64,000 nucleotides of DNA from Rhodococcus sp. KBS0724 (GCF_005938745.2 NZ_VCBX02000001.1:4168501-4232500), one strand, 5' to 3'; shown: positions 1-9,061, counted from the first letter of the stretch. Made by a program: numbers and translations. Notes: a model not told the origin generated them from the sequence alone.

Positions 1-152
1 CGGTAGTACCGCACCAGGTACCAGGGGGTATATGCCTTGTTCGCCAGAACCCATTTGAGGGAATCGACGGTCAGGAACTTGGCCTGATCGCTGTCGTTTC
101 GGCGTGATCCCCGCCACCGAGTGCGCAACGGTGCGCCCCACATGCTCGTCAT
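1..152 (-). CDS. N-terminus of a putative acyltransferase (cut by window edge)
   Basis: The leftward reading frame from an ATG at 152 (second ATG at 143) stays open to the window edge and gives 50 residues. It is rich in Arg and Trp and includes KFLTVDSLKWVLANKAYTPW. From memory this resembles the start of M. tuberculosis Rv3034c, a hexapeptide-repeat type transferase, and the next gene matches Rv3035, so order supports the call. No catalytic part lies in the window, so the function rests on neighbourhood and a short N-terminal resemblance. Confidence 0.5.
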   Translation of the reverse strand, partial: MTSMWGAPLRTRWRGSRRNDSDQAKFLTVDSLKWVLANKAYTPWYLVRYY

Positions 153-269
153 GAGTATTCAGACTACGGGCAGTCGACGCACCGACCCTCGGGGTGTGCC
201 CCGTCACGTTGCCTACGGCGGGATAGTCTCTGCTCCGAACTACTTTCGCAAGCGGCAGGGAGATGTGAG
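153..269. promoter_or_regulatory. Divergent intergenic promoter region
   Basis: This 117-bp gap separates the leftward acyltransferase-like gene from the rightward lipoprotein gene, so it must hold both promoters. No clear operator palindrome was seen. A GGGAG-like ribosome site lies just before the ATG at 270. Confidence 0.4.
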
Positions 270-1577
270 ATGCGGCGGGTCCTACGGTCGTCCGTGATGG
301 TGATGGCGGCGATCGCTACGGTGATGGCTGCCGGGTGCGGAAGCGAGTCTTCCGTAGTCGACCGTTACGCAACTGCCGGGTGGCCGGCGATGCACGCCGA
401 CGCCCGCAACAGCGACACCAGCCCGGTCACGGGATCCCGCGATCTCGAGTTCTCGTGGTCTCGTCCGCTCGGCGGCCCGGTTGCCGCCTATGCGTCCGTA
501 GGAGCGAACGGCCAGAGTTTCGTGACGGCGCGCGCCGAGAACGGTTGCAACCTCTTCTCGTTCCAGCTCGATACCGGCCGCAAGGTGTGGTGTACCCGGA
601 TGAACGACGGTGTTGCCGCGTCGACGCCCATCGTGGACACCGCGACCAACGTCTACGTGGGTGAGAGCGGCGCGATGGCGTCGTACACCCGCAATGGCCA
701 GTTGCGTTGGCGCACACTTGTTGTCGGCACTCCCCTCTCGGCGCAGTTCACCGGCGACGGCAATCTGCTGTTCATCACGCAGCTCGGCCAGATCAATGTG
801 CTGAATCCGCAGACCGGCGCGAAGGTCGTCTCGTCGTACAACCTGATTCCGCCGCCGACGTTCGACCAGCAGCCCAATGCCGAACTCATTCCCGACAATC
901 AGGGACTCGACGAGTGCTTCCTCGGCACGGCCGGCTGCCCGGTGGCAAACACTCCCGCAATCGATCTGGCAAGCGGCACGTTCTACTTCACGTTCTTCGG
1001 GCCCAATTCGCTTGCCGCCGATCTGGTCGCCATGAAGTACACGGGCGGCGAGAACCCGTCGATCACTCCCGAGTGGTCCACCGACGCACTGCCCGGCGGA
1101 ACCGCGTCGAGCCCTGACCTGTCGAAGGACGGAAAGACCGTCTACACCACCGACAACAACGGCACCCTGTGGGCGATCGACGCGGCAACCGGCGACACCG
1201 TGTGGAGTTACGGCATAGGCTTCAACTCCGCAGGGAGCCCGTCCACCTCCGACGACGGATTGATCATCCCCGCCGGCGCCGGCGACGGTCACCTGCTTGC
1301 CGTCCAGGACAAGGGCGATCACGCCGAACTCGTCTGGGAGCGTAAAGATCTGCTGCAGTTGGGTGTTCCGGCTCAAACCGCGGGCAACACCGGGTACACC
1401 GTCGTCCGCGAAGGCGACAACGGGCTGAGCCTGGTCACATTCGACACCCGATCCGGTGAAACCGTGGCTCAGAACACCTTGCCGGGAGCGGTCGGCTTCA
1501 CTGTCGGCACCTCTGTGGGCCCGAACGGTGAAGTGGTGACACCCAGCGCAATCGGCGAATTGTTCGTCTTCAAGTGA
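270..1577 (+). CDS. Secreted lipoprotein with PQQ-type beta-propeller repeats (Rv3035-like)
   Basis: The 435-residue protein begins with a basic start, a hydrophobic stretch and a lipobox ending in MAAGC, so Cys23 should be lipidated and the protein anchored outside the cytoplasmic membrane. The rest carries repeated blocks of the type 'TGRKVW', 'NGQLRW', 'TGDTVWSYG' and 'LWAIDAATG', the hallmark of eight-bladed PQQ-like propellers also seen in BamB. Such propellers usually serve as protein-binding scaffolds. No PQQ or metal site is evident. The gene converges with the methyltransferase that stops at 1579, leaving one base between them. The partner and exact role are unknown. Confidence 0.8.
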   Translation: MRRVLRSSVMVMAAIATVMAAGCGSESSVVDRYATAGWPAMHADARNSDTSPVTGSRDLEFSWSRPLGGPVAAYASVGANGQSFVTARAENGCNLFSFQLDTGRKVWCTRMNDGVAASTPIVDTATNVYVGESGAMASYTRNGQLRWRTLVVGTPLSAQFTGDGNLLFITQLGQINVLNPQTGAKVVSSYNLIPPPTFDQQPNAELIPDNQGLDECFLGTAGCPVANTPAIDLASGTFYFTFFGPNSLAADLVAMKYTGGENPSITPEWSTDALPGGTASSPDLSKDGKTVYTTDNNGTLWAIDAATGDTVWSYGIGFNSAGSPSTSDDGLIIPAGAGDGHLLAVQDKGDHAELVWERKDLLQLGVPAQTAGNTGYTVVREGDNGLSLVTFDTRSGETVAQNTLPGAVGFTVGTSVGPNGEVVTPSAIGELFVFK

Positions 1578-1578
1578 G

Positions 1579-2736
1579 CTAGCGGGACGCCTCACAGATG
1601 AAGGCAGACGCCGAGCGTCCGATCCGCACGATCACGACGCTGAGCGAGCGCGAACCCTTGAGTTTGAGTCGCGGGCGCAGCACAGCCGGATCGACGTCGA
1701 CGCCGCGCACGAGGATCTCCACGATGCCGCAGTCGCGCTTGGAGAGAGTCTGCTTCAACAGCTTTTCGGAGTACTTGATCTGTTCGAGAATCCGGAATCC
1801 ACGAACACCATCGGGGACGCTGCTTCCCGTGAGATAGGCAATGCGTGGGTCCAGTTGCCACAGACCATGTCTGGCCGCATAGTGGCGCACCAGACCCGCC
1901 CGAACCACGGCGCCGTCCGGGTCGATGATCCACTCCCCCGGTTCCTGCTCGGGGATGGTGTCGTCCTCGGCGTCGGTCACCGACCACCCGGTACCGTCCG
2001 ATCGCAAAACCGACGCCCGACGCGTCACGCCGGACCCGGCCAGTCCCGCCGACCACAGGCAAGCCTCTTTGACACCACCGTCGAGTGAGACGACCTCGAC
2101 CTCGCCGTCCCAGCCGAGGTTGTCGAAATCGAGTCCGGGAGCGCATTTCACGGCGATGTCGCGGCCGTCGTATGCATCGAGCAGGTCCGGCAGCGGCGGC
2201 ATCAACGCCGCCGGGTCGTGGGTTCGCCGTCCGCCAGAACGACGTGCCGGGTCGGCAAGGATCACGGTGCCGCGCGTTGTGGGACGCAGAGCGTCAGCAC
2301 GCAGCAAGGCCGCCGACGGCACATTGTGACGGGCCATCGCCAGTCGGACGCCGTCGATGTCGCTGCCGACTACCCGATCCGCCACGCCGGTGAGGGCGTG
2401 CAGTTCCGCACCGATCGAACACGTCACGTCGTGCACGTTGCGTCCGGTCAGTCGCTGCGCACGGTGATCTGCGACGGCCGCCGGGGTGGCCTGCTGCATC
2501 GCGTCGTCGGTGAACAACCACCCCCCGCTGCCGGGCAGTTTTGCGGCTGCCTTTCGGCGCAGCAGAACCGTGTCGACAAGCGCGGGCATGTGGTCGCCGA
2601 AACGCGTACGCGCCCGGCCGATGTCGGCCAGACGCGTACGCGTGGACAGCTCGAACTGTTCTATCTCGGCCAATGCCGCTATGCCGGAATCACTTTCCAG
2701 ATAGGCGACGTCGTCGAGGGTGAAGTCATAGCCCAC
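1579..2736 (-). CDS. Class I SAM methyltransferase with THUMP-like C-terminal domain (Rv3037c-like)
   Basis: 385 residues. A Rossmann methyltransferase core is visible around residues 95-200: DVTCSIGAEL for SAM binding, VVGSDIDGVRLAMARHN for the acidic ribose-contacting loop, and ILADPARR in the place of the NPPY-type catalytic motif. The C-terminal third, including EQIKYSEKLLKQTL and GSRSLSVVIVRIG, fits the THUMP-like domain found with these enzymes, which suggests an RNA or ribosome-related substrate. It follows the next methyltransferase with a 19-bp gap on the same strand and is probably co-transcribed. The substrate is not known. Confidence 0.8.
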   Translation of the reverse strand: MGYDFTLDDVAYLESDSGIAALAEIEQFELSTRTRLADIGRARTRFGDHMPALVDTVLLRRKAAAKLPGSGGWLFTDDAMQQATPAAVADHRAQRLTGRNVHDVTCSIGAELHALTGVADRVVGSDIDGVRLAMARHNVPSAALLRADALRPTTRGTVILADPARRSGGRRTHDPAALMPPLPDLLDAYDGRDIAVKCAPGLDFDNLGWDGEVEVVSLDGGVKEACLWSAGLAGSGVTRRASVLRSDGTGWSVTDAEDDTIPEQEPGEWIIDPDGAVVRAGLVRHYAARHGLWQLDPRIAYLTGSSVPDGVRGFRILEQIKYSEKLLKQTLSKRDCGIVEILVRGVDVDPAVLRPRLKLKGSRSLSVVIVRIGRSASAFICEASR

Positions 2737-2755
2737 TGTCTCGAGGTGCCGGGTC

Positions 2756-3772
2756 TCAGCTGCCGGGCTTTACGCCGGTGATCATGACGTTGTAGAAGAA
2801 TCCGCGCGGAACGACGTGGCGCAGAATCTTCTCGTCCACCCAGCTGAGGGTCTTCCACCCGCCGAATGCGAAGCGTCCCCAGCCCCAACCGAGCTTTTCT
2901 TGCGGGACTGCGGCTTCGAAGGTGCGAACCGGCCAACCGAGAAGTGCTGCGGCAAATTCCTCGGTGGCGGCGTGAACCTGATCGGCGCCTGCGGACTTCG
3001 CCATGTTCTCGAGATCCGTCGGGTCGAACGTGTGAATGTCGACAACCGCTTCGAGTGCGGCTGCGCGCGAGGACTCGTCGAGCTCCTCCTGCGGACGACG
3101 CCAGTCGGCGAGGAACGGCAACTTGGTGACGGTGGTGGTGGCTTCCCACGTCGCGCGGCCGAGCCAGCGAGCGTAGAAGTTACCGACGGTGGTCGGTTCA
3201 CCCGCAAACACAAAGCGCCCGCCGGGCTTGAGGACTCGAAGGACCTCGCGCAGCGACTTCTCCACGTCGGGAATGTGGTGCAGCACAGCGTGTCCGACCA
3301 CGAGGTCGAACGTGTTGTCCTCGTAGGGAATGGTCTCCGCGTCGGCGACCCGGCCGTCGACGGGCAGACCGAGGTTCTCGGCGTTACGCATCGCAACCTT
3401 GACCATGCCGGGCGAGAGGTCCGTGACCGAACCTGTCTTGGCAACGCCACCCTGCATCAGGTTGAGGAGGAAGAAGCCGGTGCCGCAACCCAGTTCCAGT
3501 GCCCGCTCGTACGGCAGAGGCTGATCACCGGCGACGGCGTCGAACCGACCCCTGGCGTAGTCGATGCAGCGCTCGTCGTACGAGATCGACCACTTGTCGT
3601 CGTACGTCTCGGCTTCCCAGTCGTGGTAGAGCACCTGGGCAAGCTTGGTGTCCTTGCGAGCGGCCTCGACCTCTTCGGCCGTGGCGTGCGGCCGCGGTGC
3701 GGGGTCCACTACTGATGTCTCGGCAGCAGCAGGCGGCGTGACAATGTCGTCGTCAGTGGGGCTGGCAGTCAT
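2756..3772 (-). CDS. Class I SAM-dependent methyltransferase (Rv3038c-like)
   Basis: 338 residues, ATG start at 3772. The methyltransferase fold is clear: ALELGCGTGFFLLNL (motif I, about residue 92), VADAETIPYEDNTFDLV (motifs II-III) and LRVLKPGGRFVFAGEP (motif post-III). The first 40 residues are acidic, Pro/Ala-rich and probably disordered. The C-terminal 120 residues contain many Trp and aromatic residues (LGWGWGRFAFGGWKTLSWVD), which suggests a hydrophobic substrate pocket; this is inference. It heads the short leftward pair with the THUMP-like enzyme. Substrate unknown. Confidence 0.8.
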   Translation of the reverse strand: MTASPTDDDIVTPPAAAETSVVDPAPRPHATAEEVEAARKDTKLAQVLYHDWEAETYDDKWSISYDERCIDYARGRFDAVAGDQPLPYERALELGCGTGFFLLNLMQGGVAKTGSVTDLSPGMVKVAMRNAENLGLPVDGRVADAETIPYEDNTFDLVVGHAVLHHIPDVEKSLREVLRVLKPGGRFVFAGEPTTVGNFYARWLGRATWEATTTVTKLPFLADWRRPQEELDESSRAAALEAVVDIHTFDPTDLENMAKSAGADQVHAATEEFAAALLGWPVRTFEAAVPQEKLGWGWGRFAFGGWKTLSWVDEKILRHVVPRGFFYNVMITGVKPGS

Positions 3773-3824
3773 TCGGCTATCCTACTCGCTGGTAAGAGAT
3801 GAACAAGTTCTAATTTAGGGAAGC

Positions 3825-4604
3825 CTACCGGCCTGTGAACTCGGCCTTGCCGGGGCCGTTCGCGATGAACGACGCCATGCCGATCGACTGATCCTGCGTC
3901 GCGAACAGTCCCGCGAACAGATGCTGCTCGATCTTGAGGCCTGTCTCCAGATCCGTGTTCAGGCCCTCGTCGATGGCCGCCTTCGCAGCGGCCAGCGCTC
4001 GGGAAGCACCGCCCACGAACTGCGACGCCCACTTCCGGGCAGCGGTGTACACGTCGTCCGGCGCGACGACCTCGTCGACCAAGCCGATCGCCAACGCCTC
4101 GTCAGCACCGACAAAGCGGCCGGTGAACACCAGATCCTTGGCCTTGGCCGGTCCGATGAGACGGGCCAACCGCTGAGTGCCACCGCCGCCGGGAATGATG
4201 CCGAGCAAGATCTCCGGGACACCGACCTTGACGTTGTCTCCGGCGATACGACGGTCTGCGGACAGTGCAACTTCGAGTCCGCCGCCCAGCGCATAGCCGG
4301 TGATCGCCGCAACGGTCGGCTTCGGGATCGCGGCGATGGCACCGATTCCGGCCTGGATCCCGGCGACTGCGTCACTGATCTGACCGAAGTCCATCTCGGC
4401 CATTTCCTTGACGTCCGCACCCGCGGCAAAGACCTTCTCGCCGCCGTACACGATGACGGCCTTGACTGCCGGATCGAGCGCCGTAGCGCGCGCGGCGACC
4501 GCTAGTTCGTCCTGGACCTGACGGTTCAGGGCGTTCATCGGGGGGCGCGCGAGGCGGATCGTGCCGATGCCGTCGGAAACCTCGAGAGTTACAAATTCAG
4601 CCAT
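3825..4604 (-). CDS. echA17: Enoyl-CoA hydratase/isomerase family protein (EchA17-like)
   Basis: The ATG at 4604 gives a 259-residue crotonase of normal length; frame upstream of it runs into the Nudix gene and is not coding. The oxyanion-hole segments AAGADVKEM and GYALGGGLEVALSAD are present. The first catalytic Glu is in VGVPEILLGIIPGGGGTQRL. By gapless alignment with rat crotonase the second catalytic Glu (Glu164) is Asp here (PAKAKDLVFTG). The family adds water to 2-enoyl-CoA in beta-oxidation, but the E-to-D change could alter the reaction. It lies 10 bp after the Nudix gene, in the same order as Rv3040c-Rv3039c. Confidence 0.8.
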   Translation of the reverse strand: MAEFVTLEVSDGIGTIRLARPPMNALNRQVQDELAVAARATALDPAVKAVIVYGGEKVFAAGADVKEMAEMDFGQISDAVAGIQAGIGAIAAIPKPTVAAITGYALGGGLEVALSADRRIAGDNVKVGVPEILLGIIPGGGGTQRLARLIGPAKAKDLVFTGRFVGADEALAIGLVDEVVAPDDVYTAARKWASQFVGGASRALAAAKAAIDEGLNTDLETGLKIEQHLFAGLFATQDQSIGMASFIANGPGKAEFTGR

Positions 4605-4614
4605 GCTCGAGAGG

Positions 4615-5442
4615 CTACTTGGCGGGCCCGGCAGCCCACGGATGCGGCCCGGGGATGTAGTAGTCGTCTTGATTCGGGAAGTCGATCCGGAAGGTCGTCT
4701 CGTCGCGGTACAGCGTCGGGAGAATGATCGGGATCTCGGGTTCGGCGGCCAGGACATCGGCAACGGAGTTGTACTTCGCCAACTCCGTCAGCTGAGTCCA
4801 GGTGGGCGGCAACAGGATACTGCCGCCGGCGCGCCAATGATCCAGTGCGTCCTGCGGACTCTGCCAGCGAACCTCGGCGGCCTCGGAGGTAACTCCGTCG
4901 GCCACCTGCCCCTTGGGCGACGCGGCCACGAAGAAGCGGGTGTCATATCGACGGCCCTCCCCGATCGGGGTAATCCAGTTCGCCCACGGACGCAGCAGAT
5001 CCGTACGCAGAACCAGATTCTCCCGCTTCAGGAAATCGCTGAACGTGAGTTCGTGATTCTCGAGAGCCGCTCGCGCCGCCGAGTAGCCGAATGTGTCGGC
5101 GACGACGGTATCCGCGCTCGGCCCGGCGAGCAGAACACCGCATTCCTCGAACGTCTCGCGGACCGCAGCCAACACGAGCGCCTTCGCGCGCGCGACATCG
5201 GTACTGAAACGCTCCGCCCACCACTCGGCCGACGGACCCGCCCACTCGACCTCTGCCGTGCCGTCCGATTTGTCGACGCCACCGCCGGGGAACACGGTCA
5301 TCCCGCCGGCAAACGCCATCCCCTTCACCCGCTGGAGCAGGAAGATCTCAATTCCCGATGCCGCGCCTTCCGCGTCACGGACCAGAATTACCGTCGACGC
5401 ATCTTTGGGTGTGGGGACCGCGTCCGCAAACTCGTTAGCCAT
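4615..5442 (-). CDS. NUDT19-like Nudix hydrolase with an interrupted Nudix box (Rv3040c-like)
   Basis: 275 residues, ATG at 5442. The N-terminal half of the Nudix box (FPGGGVDKSD) and the catalytic half (AAVRETFEECGVLL) are separated by about 39 residues instead of the usual 13-14. Mammalian NUDT19, a CoA diphosphohydrolase, is known for a similar long insertion, so acyl-CoA or CoA hydrolysis is the best guess. Being directly upstream of an enoyl-CoA hydratase fits that. The metal-binding REXXEE core is intact. The gap to the ABC ATPase gene upstream is only 11 bp, so the two genes are probably one operon. Confidence 0.8.
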   Translation of the reverse strand: MANEFADAVPTPKDASTVILVRDAEGAASGIEIFLLQRVKGMAFAGGMTVFPGGGVDKSDGTAEVEWAGPSAEWWAERFSTDVARAKALVLAAVRETFEECGVLLAGPSADTVVADTFGYSAARAALENHELTFSDFLKRENLVLRTDLLRPWANWITPIGEGRRYDTRFFVAASPKGQVADGVTSEAAEVRWQSPQDALDHWRAGGSILLPPTWTQLTELAKYNSVADVLAAEPEIPIILPTLYRDETTFRIDFPNQDDYYIPGPHPWAAGPAK

Positions 5443-5453
5443 GTTTCCGGAAC

Positions 5454-6305
5454 CTACACGGTGACGGGTGCGCGGTGCGCTCCGGACGCTCGGGTACGAC
5501 GCGCGAAGTACCGGCCGTCGACCTGATCGAGGGTGATCGCCTGGCTGAACGCGTTGCTGAGGTTCTCCTCGGTGATGACGTCCTCGAGCAGCCCCTGGGC
5601 CACGACGCCACCTTCTTTGAGCAGGAGTGCGTGGGTGAATCCCGGCGGAATCTCTTCGACGTGATGGGTGATCAGGACTGTCGCGGGTGCATCTGGGTCA
5701 GCCGCGAGGACAGCGAGGCGAGCCACGAGTTCTTCGCGGCCGCCGAGGTCGAGTCCGGCCGCGGGTTCGTCGAGGAGCAGCAGTTCCGGATCGGTCATCA
5801 GGGCACGCGCGATGAGGACTCGCTTGCGTTCGCCTTCGGACAGAGTCCCGTACGTGCGGTCGGCGAGGTGTTCGGCGCCGAGGCTCTCGAGCATCTCGAC
5901 GGCACGGGATGTGTCCATCGACTCGTACTCCTCGCGCCAGCGACCGAGGACCGCATAACCGGCCGACACGACGAGGTCGCTGACCTTTTCGTCGGCGGGA
6001 ACCCGGTTGGCCAGCGAGGACGACGACAGGCCGATGCGCGGCTTGAGTTCGTTGACGTCGACGCGGCCGAGCACCTCGCCCAGCAGATGCGCGGTACCGC
6101 TGGTGGGAAACACCTCACCGGCCGCGATACGCAGCAGCGACGTCTTGCCCGCACCGTTGGGTCCGAGCACCACCCATCGCTCGTCGAGCTCCACCTTCCA
6201 CGTCACCGGACCCACAAGGGTGGACCCGCCGCGGCGGATGAGAACGTTGTCGAAATCGATGAGGAGGTCAGGATCAGGTGTTGGCACCCGACCATCTTCC
6301 CGCAC
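5454..6305 (-). CDS. ABC transporter ATP-binding protein (Rv3041c-like)
   Basis: 283 residues from a GTG at 6305 preceded by GGAG; a second GTG at 6287 is possible. It is a single soluble nucleotide-binding domain: Walker A GPNGAGKTS, signature LSEGERKRV, Walker B LLLLDEPAAGLD and a switch His in VLITHHVEEIPPGF. The protein has no membrane segments and no permease gene sits nearby, so it either works with a distant permease or is a non-transport ATPase. Only 33 bp separate its start from the rightward glgX start. Confidence 0.82.
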   Translation of the reverse strand: MREDGRVPTPDPDLLIDFDNVLIRRGGSTLVGPVTWKVELDERWVVLGPNGAGKTSLLRIAAGEVFPTSGTAHLLGEVLGRVDVNELKPRIGLSSSSLANRVPADEKVSDLVVSAGYAVLGRWREEYESMDTSRAVEMLESLGAEHLADRTYGTLSEGERKRVLIARALMTDPELLLLDEPAAGLDLGGREELVARLAVLAADPDAPATVLITHHVEEIPPGFTHALLLKEGGVVAQGLLEDVITEENLSNAFSQAITLDQVDGRYFARRTRASGAHRAPVTV

Positions 6306-6338
6306 ATTCTCCGCCCATCCACGGCAGGATCTACTTGC

Positions 6339-8498
6339 GTGTCGCCTCTAGATGAATCTCACACCCCGCTTCCGGGTTCTCCGTTCCCGCTCGGAGCAAC
6401 CGTCGTCGAGGGTGGAACCCAGTTCGCTGTCCATTCACCGGACGCCACCGCGGTGCAGATCTGCCTGATCAACAGTGCCGGCGGGGAAGAACGTGTGGAC
6501 CTCCGCCAGCACACGTACGGGATCTGGCACGGAGTGCTCAGCGGCGTCGGGGCCGGGCAGCGATACGGCGTGCGCGCCGACGGGCCATGGAGTCCGCGCG
6601 AAGGTCTGCGGTTCAATCCTCACAAACTTCTGCTCGACCCGTGGGCCCGCCGCATCGAAGGCGACCTCGGCGACGCGGCTGCGCTACGCGACTACAGCCA
6701 TGACCCGTTCGGTGATCGGTCGACGGTCGACTCCCTCGGCCACGTTCCCGTCTCCGTCGTGACGGCCGACCTGACACCGCCGCGCCATCGGCTCGAGACG
6801 CCGTGGGAGGAAACGGTGATCTACGAACTTCACGTCGGCGCCTTCACCGCCGCCCACCCGGACGTACCGTTCGCACACCGCGGAACCTATCTCGGGCTCG
6901 CGGCCCCCGCTGTCGTCGACTACCTGGTCAACCTCGGCGTCACGGCGGTGGAACTGCTTCCCGTCCAAGCATTTCTGACCGAAGACAGCGTGCGGGCGCG
7001 CGGAATGCGCAATCACTGGGGCTATTCGACGGCGTCGTACTTCGCGCCGCACCCCGGCTACGCGGCTACCCCGGGGAACGAGGTCCTCGAGTTCCGGTTC
7101 ATGGTCGACGCGTTGCACAACGCCGGAATCGAGGTGATCCTCGACGTCGTCTACAACCACACCTGCGAGCAGGGCGTCGACGGAATCAGCGTCAGCTGGC
7201 GCGGATTGGACGCGCGCGGTTACTACCTCCTGAGCGAGAACGGCAGCGATATCGATCTCACCGGATGCGGCAATACCGTCGATGCCTCCTCCCCCGTCGC
7301 CGTTCGGATGATCACCGACAGCCTGCGTTACTGGGCCGACGTGATGGGCGTCGACGGCTTCCGCTTCGACCTTGCCAGCGCACTGGGACGACCACGCGGT
7401 GGAGCCTTCGATCCTCGCGCCGCGGTGCTCTCCGCCATCTCGTCCGACCCCGTTCTGACGCGCCGCAAGTTGATCGCCGAACCGTGGGACGCGACTGGCG
7501 ACGGCTACCAGGTGGGTAACTTCGGCTTGCAGTGGTCCGAGTGGAACGACAAGTACCGCAGCAGTATTCGACGCTTTTGGAACGGCGATTCCAGCGTCAG
7601 GGAGGTTGCGTCACGACTCGCGGGCTCGGAGGACGTTTTTGCCGGCAACGGCAGGCGGCCGTGGGCGTCCATCAATTTCGTGACCGCCCACGACGGCTTC
7701 ACCGCGGCCGACCTCGTGTCGTACAACACGAAACACAACGAGGCCAACGGTGAGGACAACCGCGACGGCGCCGACAACAACGATTCGTTCAACCACGGAA
7801 TCGAGGGCCCCAGTTACGATTCCGAGGTCATCGAAGCCCGCCGCCGACATGTCCGAGCCCTCCTCGCCACACTCGTCCTCTCCACCGGCACACCGATGCT
7901 GACGGCCGGCGACGAGTTCGGCCGCAGCCTCGGCGGCAACAACAACGCTTACTGCGTACCCACGCTCGCCACTGCGGCTCAATCGTGGGCACTCGATTGG
8001 GCGAGTGCTGATCCCACCCTGATCAGTTTTGTCTCCCGAGCACTGGCGTTGCGCAGATCGGCGCCTGCTTTGCGGCAGCCCGAGTTCTTCGAAGGGCGCC
8101 GACGCATCGACCATCCCGACCTCGTGTGGTTCGACGCCACCGGAACCGAATTCGACGACCGCGCCTGGTACGACGAGCGCAACCGGACGGTCCAGGCGTG
8201 GATTGACGGCGCGGACGTCCGCTCGCATACGCGTACCGGGCGGCCTCTCGGCGACAGCAGCTGGCTATTGATCCTGCATTCCGGCGGGCCAAGTCAGATC
8301 ACTGTCGGAACGCCGGAATGGTTCGACGGTTCGCTGGTTCCGGTGTTCGACTCGGCGACCGCCACGGGAGAGCCTGGATCGGCCGGCCCCGTGGCCGTGG
8401 GGGCCACACTCGCGGTTACGGGTCCGACCGTCCTGGCCTTGCGGGTACCCGTTACCGCTGCCGTCATGGAATCAGGCAGCACCCTGATCAAGAGCTGA
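6339..8498 (+). CDS. glgX: Glycogen debranching enzyme (GH13, GlgX/TreX type)
   Basis: Chosen start is the GTG at 6339, giving 719 residues, the usual GlgX length; the frame stays open far upstream but that part lies antisense to the ABC ATPase gene. An N-terminal CBM48-type domain (FPLGATVVEGGTQFAVHSPD) precedes a GH13 barrel with DVVYNHT, the nucleophile Asp in VDGFRFDLAS (about residue 344), the acid Glu in LIAEPWD (about 381) and TAHDGF (about 450). The enzyme cleaves alpha-1,6 branches of glycogen in the cytoplasm. The last 205 bp overlap the 3' end of the opposite-strand YczE-like gene. It is not at this place in the M. tuberculosis order. Confidence 0.9.
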   Translation: MSPLDESHTPLPGSPFPLGATVVEGGTQFAVHSPDATAVQICLINSAGGEERVDLRQHTYGIWHGVLSGVGAGQRYGVRADGPWSPREGLRFNPHKLLLDPWARRIEGDLGDAAALRDYSHDPFGDRSTVDSLGHVPVSVVTADLTPPRHRLETPWEETVIYELHVGAFTAAHPDVPFAHRGTYLGLAAPAVVDYLVNLGVTAVELLPVQAFLTEDSVRARGMRNHWGYSTASYFAPHPGYAATPGNEVLEFRFMVDALHNAGIEVILDVVYNHTCEQGVDGISVSWRGLDARGYYLLSENGSDIDLTGCGNTVDASSPVAVRMITDSLRYWADVMGVDGFRFDLASALGRPRGGAFDPRAAVLSAISSDPVLTRRKLIAEPWDATGDGYQVGNFGLQWSEWNDKYRSSIRRFWNGDSSVREVASRLAGSEDVFAGNGRRPWASINFVTAHDGFTAADLVSYNTKHNEANGEDNRDGADNNDSFNHGIEGPSYDSEVIEARRRHVRALLATLVLSTGTPMLTAGDEFGRSLGGNNNAYCVPTLATAAQSWALDWASADPTLISFVSRALALRRSAPALRQPEFFEGRRRIDHPDLVWFDATGTEFDDRAWYDERNRTVQAWIDGADVRSHTRTGRPLGDSSWLLILHSGGPSQITVGTPEWFDGSLVPVFDSATATGEPGSAGPVAVGATLAVTGPTVLALRVPVTAAVMESGSTLIKS

Positions 8499-9061
8499 AT
8501 CGTGGGCCCGATACCCAAGGCGTACAGCACGGTTCCCACACCGACTGTGCCGCCGAGGGTCCACCCCACGGCAAGCACAACAACCTCGATGCTGGTGCGA
8601 ACCAGGCGAACGGACAAGCCGGTGCGCGCGACAAATCCCGTCATCAGGCCGTCGCGTGGGCCGGGGCCCATTCCCGCCCCGATGTACAGGACACTGGCCA
8701 ACCCGTTGAGAAGGACACCGGATACCAGGACGAGGATTCGAATTGGCATGGAATCGAAGTCCGGCAAAAAGGCCAGTGATGTATCCACTGAGATCGCAAT
8801 GACAATTACGTTGGCGACGGTTCCGAATCCCGGTCGTTGACGGAGTGGGATCCACAGCAGCAGCACGAGCACACCCGTGATTGCGGTGACAACACCGAAA
8901 CTCAACGAGAACCGCTGCGCCACACCCTGGTGAAAAACGTCCCACGGGTCCAGGCCGAGTCCGGCGGCGATCATCATCGCCATCGAGAAGCCGTACAGCC
9001 ACAGTCCAAGGAACAGCGAGGCGAATCTACGTATGAGCACTCGGCCATCCTGGCGCACCAC
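8294..9061 (-). CDS. YczE/YitT-like integral membrane protein
   Basis: 255 residues from tandem GTG codons at 9061/9058. Residues 10-205 hold five to six hydrophobic helices with the family hallmark pattern of small, Pro/Gly-rich loops (AAGLGLDPWDVFHQGVA, YIGAGMGPGPRDGLMTGF). The role of this family is not established; members are often beside regulators. The final 50 or so residues are hydrophilic, Ser/Thr/Pro-rich and encoded opposite the end of glgX, so this tail looks like an extension produced by run-on into glgX. A LysR gene lies 61 bp upstream on the same strand. Confidence 0.75.
   Translation of the reverse strand: MVRQDGRVLIRRFASLFLGLWLYGFSMAMMIAAGLGLDPWDVFHQGVAQRFSLSFGVVTAITGVLVLLLWIPLRQRPGFGTVANVIVIAISVDTSLAFLPDFDSMPIRILVLVSGVLLNGLASVLYIGAGMGPGPRDGLMTGFVARTGLSVRLVRTSIEVVVLAVGWTLGGTVGVGTVLYALGIGPTIQLLIRVLPDSMTAAVTGTRKARTVGPVTASVAPTATGPADPGSPVAVAESNTGTSEPSNHSGVPTVI

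Noticed and set aside
282..1595. Long leftward open frame opposite the beta-propeller lipoprotein
   Set aside because: It lacks a ribosome site and recognisable domain; it is a GC-rich antisense shadow of a clear lipoprotein gene.
5475..6338. Extension of glgX 288 codons upstream in the same frame
   Set aside because: This part is antisense to a complete ABC ATPase gene, has no CBM or GH13 features, and the GTG at 6339 gives the normal glgX length.
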